DNA of 64,000 nucleotides from Romanomermis culicivorax (GCA_963922205.1 CAWUHX010000112.1:868001-932000); one strand, 5' to 3'. Numbered from the stretch's first letter, positions 12,412-23,792 are shown. Numbers and translations: made by a program. Notes: generated by a model not told the origin, from the sequence alone.

Positions 12412-12535
12412 TTACTACAGTTGCCCACAAGCTCCGTAAGCTCATTGAGGCCTTCCTCAATATCCAGCACAGCCTCCCCATTGGCCTTAGCCATGGGTTC
12501 AACCACCATCGTGGTCTTGATTCTGGTTGGAAAGT
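12412..12535 (-). CDS. Coding-like exon fragment, possibly captured between R1 arms
   Basis: About 40 codons on the minus strand read as ordinary protein (MVVEPMAKANGEAVLDIEEG, then LNELTELVGNCSNKL). The patch is GC-richer than the surrounding repeat. A possible acceptor (TTTCCAACCAG) and a possible donor (CTGTA|GTAACA) flank it. It lies directly against an inverted R1 arm, at the spot where other R1 copies have only repeat DNA. That suggests a host exon picked up by an R1 copy. I do not recognise the protein, and the splice sites are only plausible. Confidence 0.25.
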
Positions 12536-13030
12536 GTGATGATGGACTCAGCTGCAGAATATACTTTTTCACAGACATGGAAAAGTTTTTAATGAGAAAG
12601 AATGAAAATTCAGTATTAAAAAAGTGAATTTTCTCAAACTTCTACCCAAGTTCTCGAGAATTTAGTCCGCTCCTCTTTCTAGCTTGGCAATTATCCATGT
12701 AAGTTCATGCTTGTTTTTTCTGCCTTGTCCGTGCATATTCTAATAAACTAGCCCACCTCTTTTCAGTGGGCCTCAAGCAAGCATGAAAGCCTTTATTGCA
12801 GCACATTGAAGTTTCAACTTTAGGCATCTTCACATACAAGAAACAACAAAAAACATTCTTAAAGCTGTGAATTCTCACTCTTGGTAAAAATAAAAGATGT
12901 GTAAACTCATAGAACTTGACACGTTAAAAAACATAAACAGGTTAAAAACAGAGTGTCAAGTGACCATATTCATTGAATTCTCTATGGCCAAGAATGATTC
13001 AACCCAAAAAAATCGCAGAAATACTTTGTT
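12525..13030 (-). repeat. R1 copy 3, partial and inverted
   Basis: Read on the minus strand it follows R1 order: VNTR-end sequence with a CGCAGAAATA... phrase (13010-13030), the CTCACTTT-like block, the AAACTTCAATGTGCT block and the inverted-repeat arm with the CTGCAGCTGAGT phrase (12540). Only about 500 bp remain. Confidence 0.65.
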
Positions 13031-13319
13031 TTCAACTAAGACAAAAATAAGGTTTCAAATTGCATCTTTATTACTTTTAGTAAAATCGTAAAATGTTTTT
13101 TAATCATACTAATAAACAAAACAGTGGTATGTCAAAATCAACTGGGCCTTGGAAAATGCTCAATAGCTACAGATTTTACAAAATGATTAGTTTTTTCTTG
13201 AATTTGTAAAAAAGCAAGGATAGGCTTCATTCTCAATGAAGCTCTTCAAAAATGGCTGACCCTAACACAAACTGATAATAGGTTTTTTACATATACAATA
13301 CATGAATTTCTATATACAC

Positions 13320-15000
13320 AGTACGTGATTATCAAATCCAAAACCCCAAGAGTCCATTAAAAGTGAAACATCAAGCCTAAGGGTTTGTTTTAATGAATCT
13401 ACATTGTATGGTCCACTGACTTTTTCCACTAGGCTGTGAAAATGTTAAATAGCTGTTAGCTCAGCTTGTTGAAAACATTGAATAGCTGTTAGCTTAGCTT
13501 GTTGAAAATTTTGGATGAAGAGTGAACCAATAGTTGAAAAATGTAAAACATCTACTAGCTTGTTATAAAAGTGTGGCTTCAGAGTGAAGCAGTCCAAAAT
13601 TCTGAGGGCTTTTTATTATTAATCTACATCGCCAAGTCAGCTAACTTTTATCAACTAGCGACTTGTTTAATATAGAAAATTTGCAAACAAGTTTTATTGA
13701 AAACTGTAAAATGCAAAAAGTTCATGTTTGTAATAGCTTCAAAATAAAACCTTCAAAGATTGTCCATTCATGTTGAAAGACTATTATGGTGCGCATATAT
13801 TCAAAAAAATAGAAATGTAGCTAGTAAGATGGAAAGTTCTCCAAAGGAGAAACATCATGTTTAAGGGTTTGTTTCCATATCTATAATGACACCCATTATG
13901 TGACTTTTGCATAGTTGTTCTTGCTAATTTTAACGTTTCATTCTGAGCTTCCTATTTATCAATAGAGGTCTTCAAAAAGAATCCTTTATTGTGGTGTTAT
14001 CACAAAAGATAGCTCTAATATACAGAAAAACTCTCTTTGCAACTTAGAATTCCAAGAATCAGTTGAATGTAAAAGGCCAAGTATAAGGGTTAGTTCCCAT
14101 ATCTACGTCACATGGTCAGCCAACTTTTTGACTAAGCTTTGAAAAAAAATAATATAAGATTAATGTAAATACTTTCGATATCATCTGAATATTTCAATTA
14201 GGTTTGTAGAAAATGTTGAACAAACAAGTTCATGGAAATTTTTCAGACAAAAATGTATTGCATGCTTGAAAAATCACTCTTATCCTAGTGTAGAGTTATT
14301 GACCTCTTGTTGAGGTCTTCAAAAAATTTTTCTCTTTTTTTCATTCTTGGCTTTCTTTATACACAAAGTCTCCACTAGTTGCATATAGAAAAATAATCTG
14401 ATTTCAAAAATTAGAACCTCAAAAGTCAATCAAATAAGAAACATTAAGTCTAAGCATTTGTCCTTATCATTCCACATAATATGGTCAGATGACCTTTTCT
14501 GACTATGCTCTGAAAATGTGGGACAACTGCTAGTAATATGCTAAAAAACAAACAAGTACTTTTTAATGCATGGAAGCTATATTCAAAATTTGTAAAAAAT
14601 GGTCAAAATGTATAAATTTCAATGTGTTTCATTGCTTTTTTACAATCTTCTCCACCAGCAAAGACGTGGTCTTCAGAAATAGGAAGACATCTTGACTTCA
14701 CTAGAATTTTGCATAATTGTATATATGTATACAGAAACATGATGACTAGAATTTATGCATATACAAAAAAGCTAAATTGACTGAGTATATACAAAAACAT
14801 TATTTCAATGCTTAGAATCTCGAAAGCATTTCAAACATGAAACATAAAGTCTTGGGTTTTGTTCTCATTGACCTATCTCAATAGGTCAGCTGACCTTTTT
14901 TATGACTAGGCTCTGAGAAGAAGGACAACTGCTACGTTAGCGCAGAAAATAAAAGTTGATAATTTTTTATTATGTTGAGGCATGCTGGTTATTGCAGTAC
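13320..15000 (+). repeat. Old, diverged tandem repeats (about 220-390 bp spacing)
   Basis: A block of the type GAAACAT-AAGTCTAAGGGTTTGTT, then a short word with GTCAGCTGACCTTTT, then CTGTGAAAATG and GACAACTGCTAG, recurs near 13365, 13590, 13850, 14085, 14440 and 14830. Copies are heavily mutated and spacing varies. A 50-bp piece is directly duplicated at 13440-13510 (AATAGCTGTTAGCT-AGCTTGTTGAAAA). No coding sequence was recognised. Confidence 0.55.
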
Positions 15001-15300
15001 TATTTCATATACAAAAAAAGTACAAAAAACGTACAAAAAAGTCTCTTATAGGAAATTGTGTGAGAGAAACATAGCAAAAGTAGTAACAGCAGCTGAGTGA
15101 CAGCATCTGGAGCTTTTCTTGATGCTAGCAGGCTAAACTTGAAAAAGAATAGCACACTCATTGTGGTCAAAACCAAAAAGAGTTTCATATAACCCCATAG
15201 AAAAAGTCCCATGGAAATTGTGTAAGAGAAAAAAATAGTTACAGCTATTGGGATGTTTTCAAGTTTTATGTAATTCTAGAAACAGAAGAAGGAGGAAAAT
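15000..15300. repeat. Short direct duplication (~165-bp spacing)
   Basis: GGAAATTGTGTGAGAGAAA-ATAG near 15050 recurs with changes near 15212, each followed by GTTACAGC-like sequence. The minus strand has a hydrophobic 70-codon ORF starting at ATG 15212. Low complexity and duplication make me doubt it is a gene. Confidence 0.35.
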
Positions 15301-15513
15301 GTTGGAAAAATGAAAAATTATTCATTAGCATCAATTTCTAATTTGAAAAATAGTCACTGCTTAAATAGCCTCCATCATTTACATGCGACATATGTGATCT
15401 GAATATGGCGCCAATGGTACACTGTGTATCATTTAGGAATATATTTTCATATTCTTTATGATACTTTTCATATTGTAGCAGGTGCGTTTACAATCATTGA
15501 CTGATACATTCAG

Positions 15514-15784
15514 CTTTGACCATTTGGGAGGCAACAACACTGGCGGTCAAACAGGATGTGAAAGATGGTGAAAACATCCTGTACTCTCACAATACAAAAT
15601 GATTCATGGATTTAACAGGGCGTCTTTACTGTCTCCTCGACGATACGGGAATCAATGACATGGACCCAGAAGGTCACTTCAGGATTCTGATGTCTGAAGT
15701 GGCTCGCAGGGACTGGGTTCTTCCTGAGGGTCAACGGTCCTCCACAATTACCAAGCATGTATCATACATGCTGTTATGCTCTCA
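15514..15784 (+). CDS. Candidate exon(s) of an unrecognised gene, with an in-frame TGA
   Basis: The stretch 15606-15784 starts with ATG and ends in a strong donor, CA|GTAAGT. It reads like a real protein (MDLTGRLYCLLDDTGINDM, then HFRILMSEVARRDWVLPEGQ). The same frame is also protein-like upstream from an acceptor at 15513 (LTIWEATTLAVKQDVKDGEN), but a TGA at 15600-15602 separates the two. Either the start is ATG 15606, or the gene is decaying, or the TGA is recoded. The exon ends in phase 2 and fits the exon at 16324. I recognise no family. Confidence 0.35.
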
Positions 15785-16323
15785 GTAAGTTTTTCTTTAA
15801 TCTCTACTGACTTATTTATTATGCTCTACTTTTTTCAGTGGATTTTTGTAATTGTATATTGTACCTTGCAAATTATTCAAAATATTGGTAAAATGTAAAA
15901 AAAGAGAAAAAAGAAGAAAATCCTTATGCCTATGCAATTTTTTGAATGTCTGTGGTAACGTCTATTAAAAAGGACATCTGGAAATATATACAGTCATTTT
16001 CTAATCTCTTTTTGCTTACCAATACATTATCATCCATTGCAAAGAAAGGTTTCTTTTAGTAAACACTGCTACTTAAACTTTTGATACACGCATTAAAATT
16101 TCAAAATTTTCAAAACTGTAATATGCAAATTTTGGTAGAGTTTGCATGGAACATGAATAGGCACTGAATTTTATAATCCATTGTAGTACTGGATCTCTAT
16201 TTGTTTCTTTAACATTTCTTATTGTTGAAAGTTCATTATTTCACAGCCAGTTACGGGATGTAAAAGGTGATAGTCAGCCTACTCTTGTATGAACCCGTAT
16301 TAATTATGTTTCATATTTTATAG

Positions 16324-16447
16324 ACTCCTCATCATTTTTACATACCAGACAGATAACTATCGACCTAGACTAATGAATATTGTACGTGTGCGTATAGAAA
16401 CTGGAGCGAGCAATAAGATCCCACCACTCTTATTGTGTCCAGCCTAG
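16324..16447 (+). CDS. Candidate terminal exon joining to 15784
   Basis: Follows the acceptor TCATATTTTATAG. Its first base completes the codon left by exon 15606-15784 (CA|A). It is then open for 40 codons (LLIIFTYQTDNYRPRLMNIV and on) to a TAG at 16445-16447. A poly(A) signal AATAAA lies at 16555-16560. With the first exon this makes a 100-residue protein with a hydrophobic stretch across the junction. The matching phase at both ends of a GTAAGT...TATAG intron (15785-16323) is the main support. Function unknown. Confidence 0.35.
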
Positions 16448-16560
16448 ACGTGACTTTTTTTAGAAGACGTCCTCGTATTATTTAGGAGGTCATTTTGGAG
16501 CTGTATTAATCGTTCAAGTATGGAAACTTTAACAATTTCATGAGCTCAAATTTTAATAAA

Positions 16561-17060
16561 ATTTAGGTTTTTAAAATGTGAATTTTTTGAGTAACTATTT
16601 AAACATTTGGTAAAATAATTAGGTTCTGAAAACTTCAGAATTCCAATGTTTCAACAAAAAATTTTCAATATGACTAAAATTATAGGACCCTTAAGTTTTT
16701 GATTTGCTACTTGTTCTTTTTTTGCCATTTGTACAGCATAGTGGTCCTTATGACCAATTTTGCTACATCTGAATGTAGTAGTTGTTCAACTGTGTTACAA
16801 ACATGTCTTATATTGCAATTGAAGATTTCAAACCTTTTTATTTCTTTATAAAGACACCCTATTTACATACAAAGCATAAACTTAATTATATCTGCCTACA
16901 AATTCACAAATTCTTATAAACATCTCATCATCAATATCATTATTGTAACATTAGTTATTGTCTACAAACGACACACAGTATTGATTGCATTGCAAGTGTA
17001 ACCTGTAATCAATAAATAATGAAATAAAACTATTAGGTTAGCAAATTTGGTAATTACTTC
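16561..17060. other. AT-rich spacer, nothing recognised
   Basis: No coding-like stretch or repeat unit that I can support. Confidence 0.4.
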
Positions 17061-17066
17061 TTTATT
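17061..17066 (-). terminator. Poly(A) signal after the candidate exon at 17086
   Basis: AATAAA on the minus strand, 20 nt past the TGA stop. Confidence 0.3.
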
Positions 17067-17085
17067 TAGATGTTTTTATATGTAA

Positions 17086-17302
17086 TCAAAAAACACCTGC
17101 ACATGTATTTAATTTTTTCATGCAAACAATTGCAGGAGAAATATCATGATCATAAATTGATTGATGTCCAGGACATGAATGTGGTTGTATGTCTATTTTG
17201 CAATAACAATCAAATAAATACTTTATAAAACAATTTTGCTGCCAATGATAATACAAAATTTTCCAGCTTTGATAATATTTAGATTCATAAACCATAATTG
17301 GC
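17086..17302 (-). CDS. Candidate terminal exon of an unrecognised minus-strand gene
   Basis: Open minus-strand reading frame of about 70 codons from ATG 17295 (or from an acceptor TTCAAG|G ending at 17303) to TGA at 17088-17086. It is rich in Tyr, Trp, Cys and His (YYQSWKILYYHWQQNC). A poly(A) signal AATAAA lies at 17066-17061, 20 nt after the stop, the layout expected of a last exon. Phase does not fit the exon at 20289-20450 directly, so another exon would be needed between them. I recognise no family. Confidence 0.3.
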
Positions 17303-18489
17303 CTTGAATGTTTGTATAAATGAGTGGGTTGAGTCAGTGTGATGAGGTTTGGAAAATTCAAAATTTAATGAATTTGTTTTTCATTTTAGCTATTGGTACA
17401 GCAGCTTCATCAAATGGTGATTCCTGTTTTTGTAATGGCATATTTTACAGTAATTTGAGTTCTCTCTTAATCATAGGTGGCGTGATAGCGTCAAGCTATA
17501 ATATACTTGGCCCCCAAATTTCATGTCCCCACCACACTAGCACCAAAACGGTAAGAGCTAAAACCTTCCGGTTTTTTTCATAATTTCGGGCATAGGAGCA
17601 AACTATGGGGTGCCTGTTGTCTTTTCGCCTCTATCTGCAAGTGGTGCTCGCTGGGGCCCCAAAAACATGCAAAAAACGCACTTTTTAAGGGTCTTCAGTC
17701 CCAGCATACCCCACAATGAGTGTGGCATCTCAAAGCTCCATACTTCGACCTTAGCATCTTGGGAGTGCAATCTTAAATGCGATTTTTCATTTTTTTAAAA
17801 TATGGCCAGAATTCAATTATATGGTGGTACAAAGGCCCAGAAAACGCCAAATTCCCCCATTTAGTCATAAAATACTTACGGCTTCGAAAAAATAATTTTT
17901 TGCAGCATAATGCACTACCAATTTTTTGCAGTTTCAGTTGAACCGGTAGCCTTATTGGGATTTTTGGGCTGCAGGGGTTTTCGACCATTGGGAATTCGAT
18001 GGACACGGTCACTTTACACGAAAAATTATTCCTGGTGTAAACAAGCATATTTTCGTGATTTTTTGAAGAAGGGGTTTTCGATCACAAGGAATTAAATGAA
18101 TGTGATCACATTAGGCACAACATCATATTGAGTGTAAACAAAGGTATTTCTGCGATTTTTGGGGGAAGATGTTTCTGACCATGGGGAATTCAATGGATGC
18201 AGTCAGTTCACACGAAAAATGGTCATTTGTGTAAACAAAGATATTTCGGCGATTTTTTGGGTTGAGGGACTCTAGACCATGAGGAATTCAATAGATATCG
18301 TCTCCCTTCAGCCTGTTTACAACATTTTTTAAGTACTATGCCGTTTACAAATCTTTCACCTTAACCAAAAGCGAGAATTCATAGCCTGAAAATTGTTTTT
18401 TATTGTTTTTTGATGTGAAGGTAGACAAATTTAAAACTTCAATGTGCTCCTATGCAGGTTTTCGTGCATGGTTGAGGCCCACTAAAAAG

Positions 18490-18700
18490 AGGTGAACCAG
18501 TTTATTCGAAAATGCTCCGATGGGGCAGAAAAAAGAAAAATATAATTGCTTTGACAGTTGCCATGCTAGAAAAAAGAAGTAGACTAGATTTTTGAGAACT
18601 GGAGTCAAAGTTGGAAAAAATTCACTTTGTTTATATTGGATTTTCGATCTTTCTAAAAAAAATTTACCATGTCTGTGAAAAAGTATATTCTGCAGCTGAG
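18490..18700 (+). repeat. Left inverted-repeat arm of R1 copy 2
   Basis: Starts ACCAGTTTATTCGAAAATGC and ends near CTGCAGC. Its reverse complement is at 19985-20190 with few differences. Confidence 0.8.
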
Positions 18701-19984
18701 TGCATCATCACACTTTCCAACCAAACATGTGCATCTCCGAAATTTTTAGGAGGGTACAGCGGTGCACCTTGGTTTTTTGGCGTCTTTTGAGACAAAAATT
18801 CAGAAAAAGTTGACCAATAATTTTCTGTATAACAATTTTTCCAGTTTCAAAACCCTTGTGGATGTTTGTACCCCCCATGTCCCCTCTCACATATGTTTTC
18901 TTCCAACTGTGTTAAACATTTTTACTGAATTTGGTGTCAACAAAAGGAATCAACTGTGGGAAAGTGGCACATAAAATCTCAGTCAGCTTTTTTAGAAAAA
19001 AAGCTACAGCACAAAGTCTTCTTAGAACTAAATCAGTTGTGCAAGATATGTTTGATTCACCCATTTTATATAACATGTCCTATAAAATTCATTCTGTAAG
19101 TTCTACTGATTACAAGCTATAAACAAATTTATTCTCTTCTATTCAACTATTCAACAAAATAGCATCATTCACAGTTTTTGGATTTAAACATACATTTACA
19201 GATAGAGCACTTTTTGAGGGATTGCAGACCGGAAGCGATTTCAGTCATCCCTGTTGCTCCTGCCCTGCTTTCAAAAAAGTCGTACCCTTGCCGTGGGAGT
19301 GCCTGTAGAGTTGGGGAGAACCAGGTACCGTATTTGGGGCACACCCCTAAAATATGCATGGCTGAATCCCATTTGCAGATTGGTGCCCAATCACTGTATC
19401 CAAGGCCCAGTTGCACTAAAGGGGTCTGAGCTCGAGCTCAAGGTAATCTCGAACAAAAAGGTGAATCGGTTTGATCTCAAGTTCGGTATAATTTGAATGT
19501 CATCAGGATTATAACGAGGTCAATGTCGAGATTATTCCCAGCTCGAGCTGTCCGGTTGCACTAACATTTTTGCATAATTTTTTTATCTGTAAAGTAAATA
19601 AATATAAAAATTTCTGTGATTCCCAAACTTGAACTTAAACCTGAGGATTAGTTAATCCTGAAGTCAGTGTTGTTTAAGCATTGAAAGAGAATAATTTCGA
19701 CATTGCGATTAGCTCAACCTCAGGATCATCAATTTAATCCTGATGTAGAGATTATCCTCATGTTGGGTTAGTGCAACCAACCCCAGGTTTCTTTATAGTT
19801 CTGAAAATGACTATAATATGCCTCCCTCACTATTTTTCAGCTAGTGTGAGAGGTAGGAGTTTTGAATTGGTCGGGAGTTAGAAAGCTATTGGTTCACCAT
19901 TTCTTCACATTTGAAATCATGTGCATATAATTTTCAGATGAAAAAATTTTACTCTAGTTGATGCCAGGGGAAAGACAAATAGCA

Positions 19985-20190
19985 CGATGCTGCAGAATAT
20001 ACTTTTTCACAGACATGGAAAATTTTTTTGAGAAAGAATGAAAATCCAATATAAAGAAAGTGAATTTTTTCCAATTTTGACCCAAGTTCTCAAAAATCTA
20101 GTCCACTTCTTTTTCTAGCATGCCAACTATCGAAGGAAGTATATTCTTCTCTTTTCTGTCCCATCGGGGCATTTTCGAATAAACTGGTAG
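19985..20190 (-). repeat. Right inverted-repeat arm of R1 copy 2
   Basis: Starts GCTGCAGAATATACTTTTTC and ends CGAATAAACTGGT; partner of 18490-18700. Copies of the same arm are at 11085-11275 and 12540-12760. Confidence 0.8.
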
Positions 20191-20288
20191 ATACTTCTAT
20201 TTCACCCTTACACTTATACCATGCTGAAACTTACTAAAATGGACAAATGGGCTTATATTAGTTTACCAAATTATTACATTAGTTTTAC

Positions 20289-20450
20289 CTCTCTATTGAG
20301 AATACATTCTTCTTTTCTAGATGTATCAGCCAATCTCCAACAAGAATAAATGTTGTGTACCATCATTCCAAACTGTAGATCCATATGACGTGCTGTTTCA
20401 TCCCTGAAGGAATCTTTAAGTATACTAGTATAACAGCTCAGCATAAAGTA
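20289..20450 (-). CDS. Candidate internal exon of an unrecognised gene (54 codons)
   Basis: Bounded on the minus strand by a good acceptor (TTGACTTCATTTCAG, ending at 20451) and a good donor (AGAGAG|GTAAAA at 20288). Exactly 162 nt, so phase 0 at both ends, with no stop. It reads as ordinary globular protein (LKDSFRDETARHMDLQFG, MMVHNIYSCWRLADTSRKEE) with mixed codon use unlike the surrounding repeats. I cannot assign it to a family. The neighbouring exons were not identified with certainty. Confidence 0.45.
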
Positions 20451-20639
20451 CTGAAATGAAGTCAATTTGAAATTAATTTCAATTTCACTTATGAGCTATA
20501 TCAAATCATCTCCATTGCTAGACATGGGTGAGAAGATAAAGTTGATGTATGAACAATAATAATAAGCAATGCTTTTTTCTTGCATAAGGGAAATTTGTGC
20601 ACCACTAGCGATACTTCAAATAGTTTCATGTGTACCAGT

Positions 20640-20900
20640 TGCACTTGATGCTGTTCAGATTGCACCTGTTCTGGTTGCAGGTGTTCTGGTTGCTGCTACT
20701 CTGGTTTTGGTAGTTCTGGTTGCACCTGCTCCCATTGCACTTGTACTGGTTGCACCTGTTTCAGTTTCAACTGTTTGGCTTGCATCTGTTCTGGTTGCAG
20801 CTGTTCTGGTTGCAGTTGCTCTCATTGCCATTGTTATGGTTGCAGCTGTTCTGGTTGCGGGTGTTTGGGTTACAGCCATTCTGGTTGGGATTGCAAGTGC
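20640..20900 (-). repeat. 15-bp minisatellite, about 17 units, open in several frames
   Basis: The unit GGTTGCAGCTGTTCT is repeated with changes. Because 15 is a multiple of three, several frames stay open. On the minus strand one frame reads pentapeptides of the type CNQNS/CNQNR from an ATG at 20949; another gives Thr/Ala repeats; the plus strand gives Val/Leu/Ala repeats. One frame contains a stop at about 20767. Open frames are expected from the repeat period alone, so a protein is not shown. Confidence 0.6.
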
Positions 20901-21079
20901 CACTGCAAACTTTGCAAAATAATGAAGAGAGGAACTTTTTAGGGACCAATTTTAGGGCTTGCTAGTTATAAGGAATAGAGGTCAGATAAAGATTCTAATA
21001 AGGAATGTAATTTGATATGTTATGAAAGTAATTTAATATGTCAATGTCTGGTTTGAATTTCATAAACAATATTGAAATA

Positions 21080-22745
21080 GTATATGTTTTATAAAATTCA
21101 TTTTGATAGTTTTATGCCTTTTGTGGTGGTTAATTTCTTCTGCATGCTGCATACAGTAAGTCTAAAGCTCCAAAAAATTGTTGGAAAAATTTTACTATGT
21201 GGTGCATCAGCTGTTGACCATAGTCTACAATACTTCATTTCCATAGTTTTATTGCTTGCCAGATGACCAGTTTGTCCCATGTCATCTTGAAAAACCTTAG
21301 TTGTGCACTAAAATTTTGTAAAGATGAATAAAATTGTAAACAAACTTGGTACAATTTTATCAATCAATGGGGTACAATTTTTTCATTTTGAAACAAAATT
21401 TTGTGTAAAAACGAGTAAACTTGTAAAACTGTTAATAGTCTAAAGGGTTTAACTGACTAGAGTTGATACTGTCTAGTGCATGTACTATTGACCATTTTTC
21501 ATTTTGAAAGTTCTATAATTTGTCTGATGGTCAGTTTGTCCTGCATTGTTGTTGAAAAACTTTAGTTTTGCAAAAATTGTATAAAGACAGGTGAATCATT
21601 AGGTTTCACAGGGTCAGAGTCTTACAATCTAATAGTTTCACTTCCTGGAAATGCACAAAAATTTTGATTGGAACAAAATTTTAACATGTTTGGGACACAA
21701 TTTCGATTGTGCACCAGCTGCTGCCCATAGTCTGTGAGATGGTCTGTCTGTGCTAAAACTTTAAAAAATGCTAGAGGGTTATATAGTTTAATAATCTAAC
21801 AGTTTTACTCACTAAAATTGTGCAAAAATTCTGTAAAAACAAATAAGATTTCAAGAGTAGAATCTACCCAATGTTTTTACTTGCTAAAAATCGTAAAAAT
21901 TTTTTGTAAAACATGAGTAAAAAGATTAGACTTAACTGAAAAATGTAAAATTTTCTGCAAAAATCAATACTGTCTGGTGTGTTACCTGTTGACCATAGTT
22001 TGTCAAGTGGTTTGTCCTGTGCATTCTTGAAAAAGATTTTTTAAATGTTAGAGGGTCATAGGACCTAATGACTCAATGGTTTTACTCACAAAAGTTTTGT
22101 AAAAATGAGTAAAAGCATTAGATTCTAAGAGTCTGAGCATATTATCTAATGATCTAACATTCTTACTTGCAAAAATTTTGTGAAAAAACGAGTAAGATTC
22201 TAACAGTTGGAGAATATAGTCTGAATCTAACCATTTTACTTGCTGGAAAAAACAAGTGAAACACTAGATTCTAAAAGTAGAATCTTATGAGTAAAACTAA
22301 TAGACTCCAAGAGTCGGAGCATAAGATCTAACAATCTAACAGTTCTACTTGCAAATTGTACCAAAATTTTGCAAAAACAAGTAAAATGATTTGGCTACAA
22401 AATGTTGAATTTGTTGAAAAAATCGATACCGGCTGGCCCCAAGGGTCATAGAATCTAATGATCTAATGGTTTTACTCATTTAAAAAAAAATGTTCGAAAA
22501 ATTTGGCTTGGAATACTGAAATGTTTTTCAATGAATCCCTATGCTTAAGCATTGTTTTCAGGACACGTTTTTCACTGTTTCTGAACACTCTTTTTCACAA
22601 AACGCATGGAAAATGGTGTCCCGAATTGGTGAAAAATGTGTCCTGAAAACATAAAAAAACAAAAATTTTTTGTGAAAATTTTGGAAAAAATGAGTAAAAT
22701 CACTAGATCATTAGATTCTAAGAGTCACATTAAAATTTTTTGGGA
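21080..22745 (+). repeat. Diverged satellite-like repeats (left arm of foldback family)
   Basis: Words such as GATCTAATGGTTTTACTC, AAAATTTTGTAAAAACGAGTAA, GACTCTTAGAATCTAA and CCATAGTCTACAATA recur every 80-250 bp with changes. The phrase CTATGCTTAAGCATTG, which contains the perfect palindrome ATGCTTAAGCAT, is at about 22550. The same family in opposite orientation fills 57990-58640 and much of 62800-64000. No genes. Confidence 0.65.
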
Positions 22746-23175
22746 AACACTGCATCATCAAATTTAATGTCCGATTCAGCTGATGTATGATAGGGTCGAA
22801 TTTCACCCATTTAAGCTTCGAGCATATGTTTTACATCTTAGTCAAAGTTCACCCATTGAAGCTTTAGGCATACATTCTACATTGAAGTGAAATTTCAACC
22901 ATTGAAGCTTTGGGCGTACTTTCTACATGGAAGTGGAATTTTATACATCAAAGTTTTGGGCATACTTTCTACTACCCCCCATATCACCCTGCATGTTTAA
23001 CAAAGTTTGGATCATATTACATCATGGATGATACTTTCTATACCCCCTATATTGCCCTGCATGTTATACGAATTGGGATCATTGGCTATACTTTCTACAC
23101 CCTCTGTGCACAGTTAAGGCAGTAAACTTTGATGTATAAGTTTTGTACTGGGGTATCTTTTGTGTACCCCCTGTA
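22746..23175 (+). repeat. Inverted-repeat arm with ~55-bp tandem units (left)
   Basis: Units of the type CATTGAAGCTTTGGGCATAC, TTTCTACATGGAAGTGGAAT repeat four or more times. They are followed by ACTTTCTACACCCTCTGTGC and a stretch ending TGTGTACCCCCTG. The reverse complement of the whole block lies at 57600-57990. It flanks the pol fragment D on the left. Confidence 0.75.
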
Positions 23176-23792
23176 TGGGCCCATATCACTACTCTCCTTG
23201 TAACAATGGCATTCACAATGTCTTCAGGGAAATTAGATTCTGGACCACCCTCAGAATCTTCAGGACAAATTTGAGTAACTCTTAGATTTCTATCAACCTT
23301 TTGACAACCCCAAATTTTATTTCGACAATTTAGCCCTAGATACAATATAGAACCTTCCTGAGGATTTCAATCTGTCAAGATTCTGAATCTCTTAAGCATA
23401 TTGAGATGAGCCTTCTCAATTTTATGCTCTTGATCTTTCAGATCTGCTCCTCTATTTTCCTTTGAGAACAAAGATTCCCATTTTGGCAGTATCTTCTCAG
23501 TTTGATCATCAGGTTCACTCATCTTGAAAAGAAAATCTGCAATAGAATTCCGCTTGCCAGGTACATACTCAAGCTTATGGTTAAAAGGGGCGATGAATGA
23601 ATACCATCTCTAGAATTTTAAATTTGTCATGGCATTTAGTTTTATGGAAAGCAATGATTTGTGGTCAGTCCTAATAATGACTTTATGATGATTAGAGTGA
23701 TGCTCAGGCGATTTCAAGCCATGAACTATTTCTAGTAATTTTCTCTCTGTGGCTTACCATTTCTTCTCATCCATGTTCAGGATCTTACTATT
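23176..23792 (-). pseudogene. Element D, RNase H and linker part of a gypsy pol fragment
   Basis: On the minus strand from 23792 down: an SKILNMDEKKW block, then ERKLLEIVHGL, then the RNase H motif RTDHKSLLSI, then KLEYVPGKRNSIADFLF and a linker. A stop replaces a residue after DEKKW and another follows LKF. The preceding RT part is at 57077-57600, displaced by the insertion of element C. The reading frame meets across C once one TATT duplication is removed. The fragment ends where the inverted-repeat arm begins. Confidence 0.8.

Larger units (their letters stand above)
17473..20195 (+). mobile_element. Repeat R1, copy 2 (2.7 kb)
   Basis: Same order as copy 1: start phrase, about four ~98-bp VNTR units (near 17985, 18088, 18187 and 18284), left inverted-repeat arm at 18490-18700, AT-rich core, right arm at 19985-20190. 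The arms are near reverse complements of each other and end in ACCAGTTTATTCG...CGAATAAACTGGT. There is no coding sequence. If the minus-strand exons at 17.1 and 20.4 kb belong to one gene, this copy sits in its intron. Confidence 0.75.

Noticed and set aside
15000-15212. Hydrophobic 70-codon minus-strand ORF with a signal-peptide-like start
   Set aside because: Lies in duplicated low-complexity DNA; Leu/Phe runs arise from T-rich sequence, and there is no gene context.
20569-20922. 117-codon plus-strand ORF rich in Val, Leu and Ala that looks like a membrane protein
   Set aside because: It is the plus-strand reading of a 15-bp minisatellite; open frames follow from the unit length.
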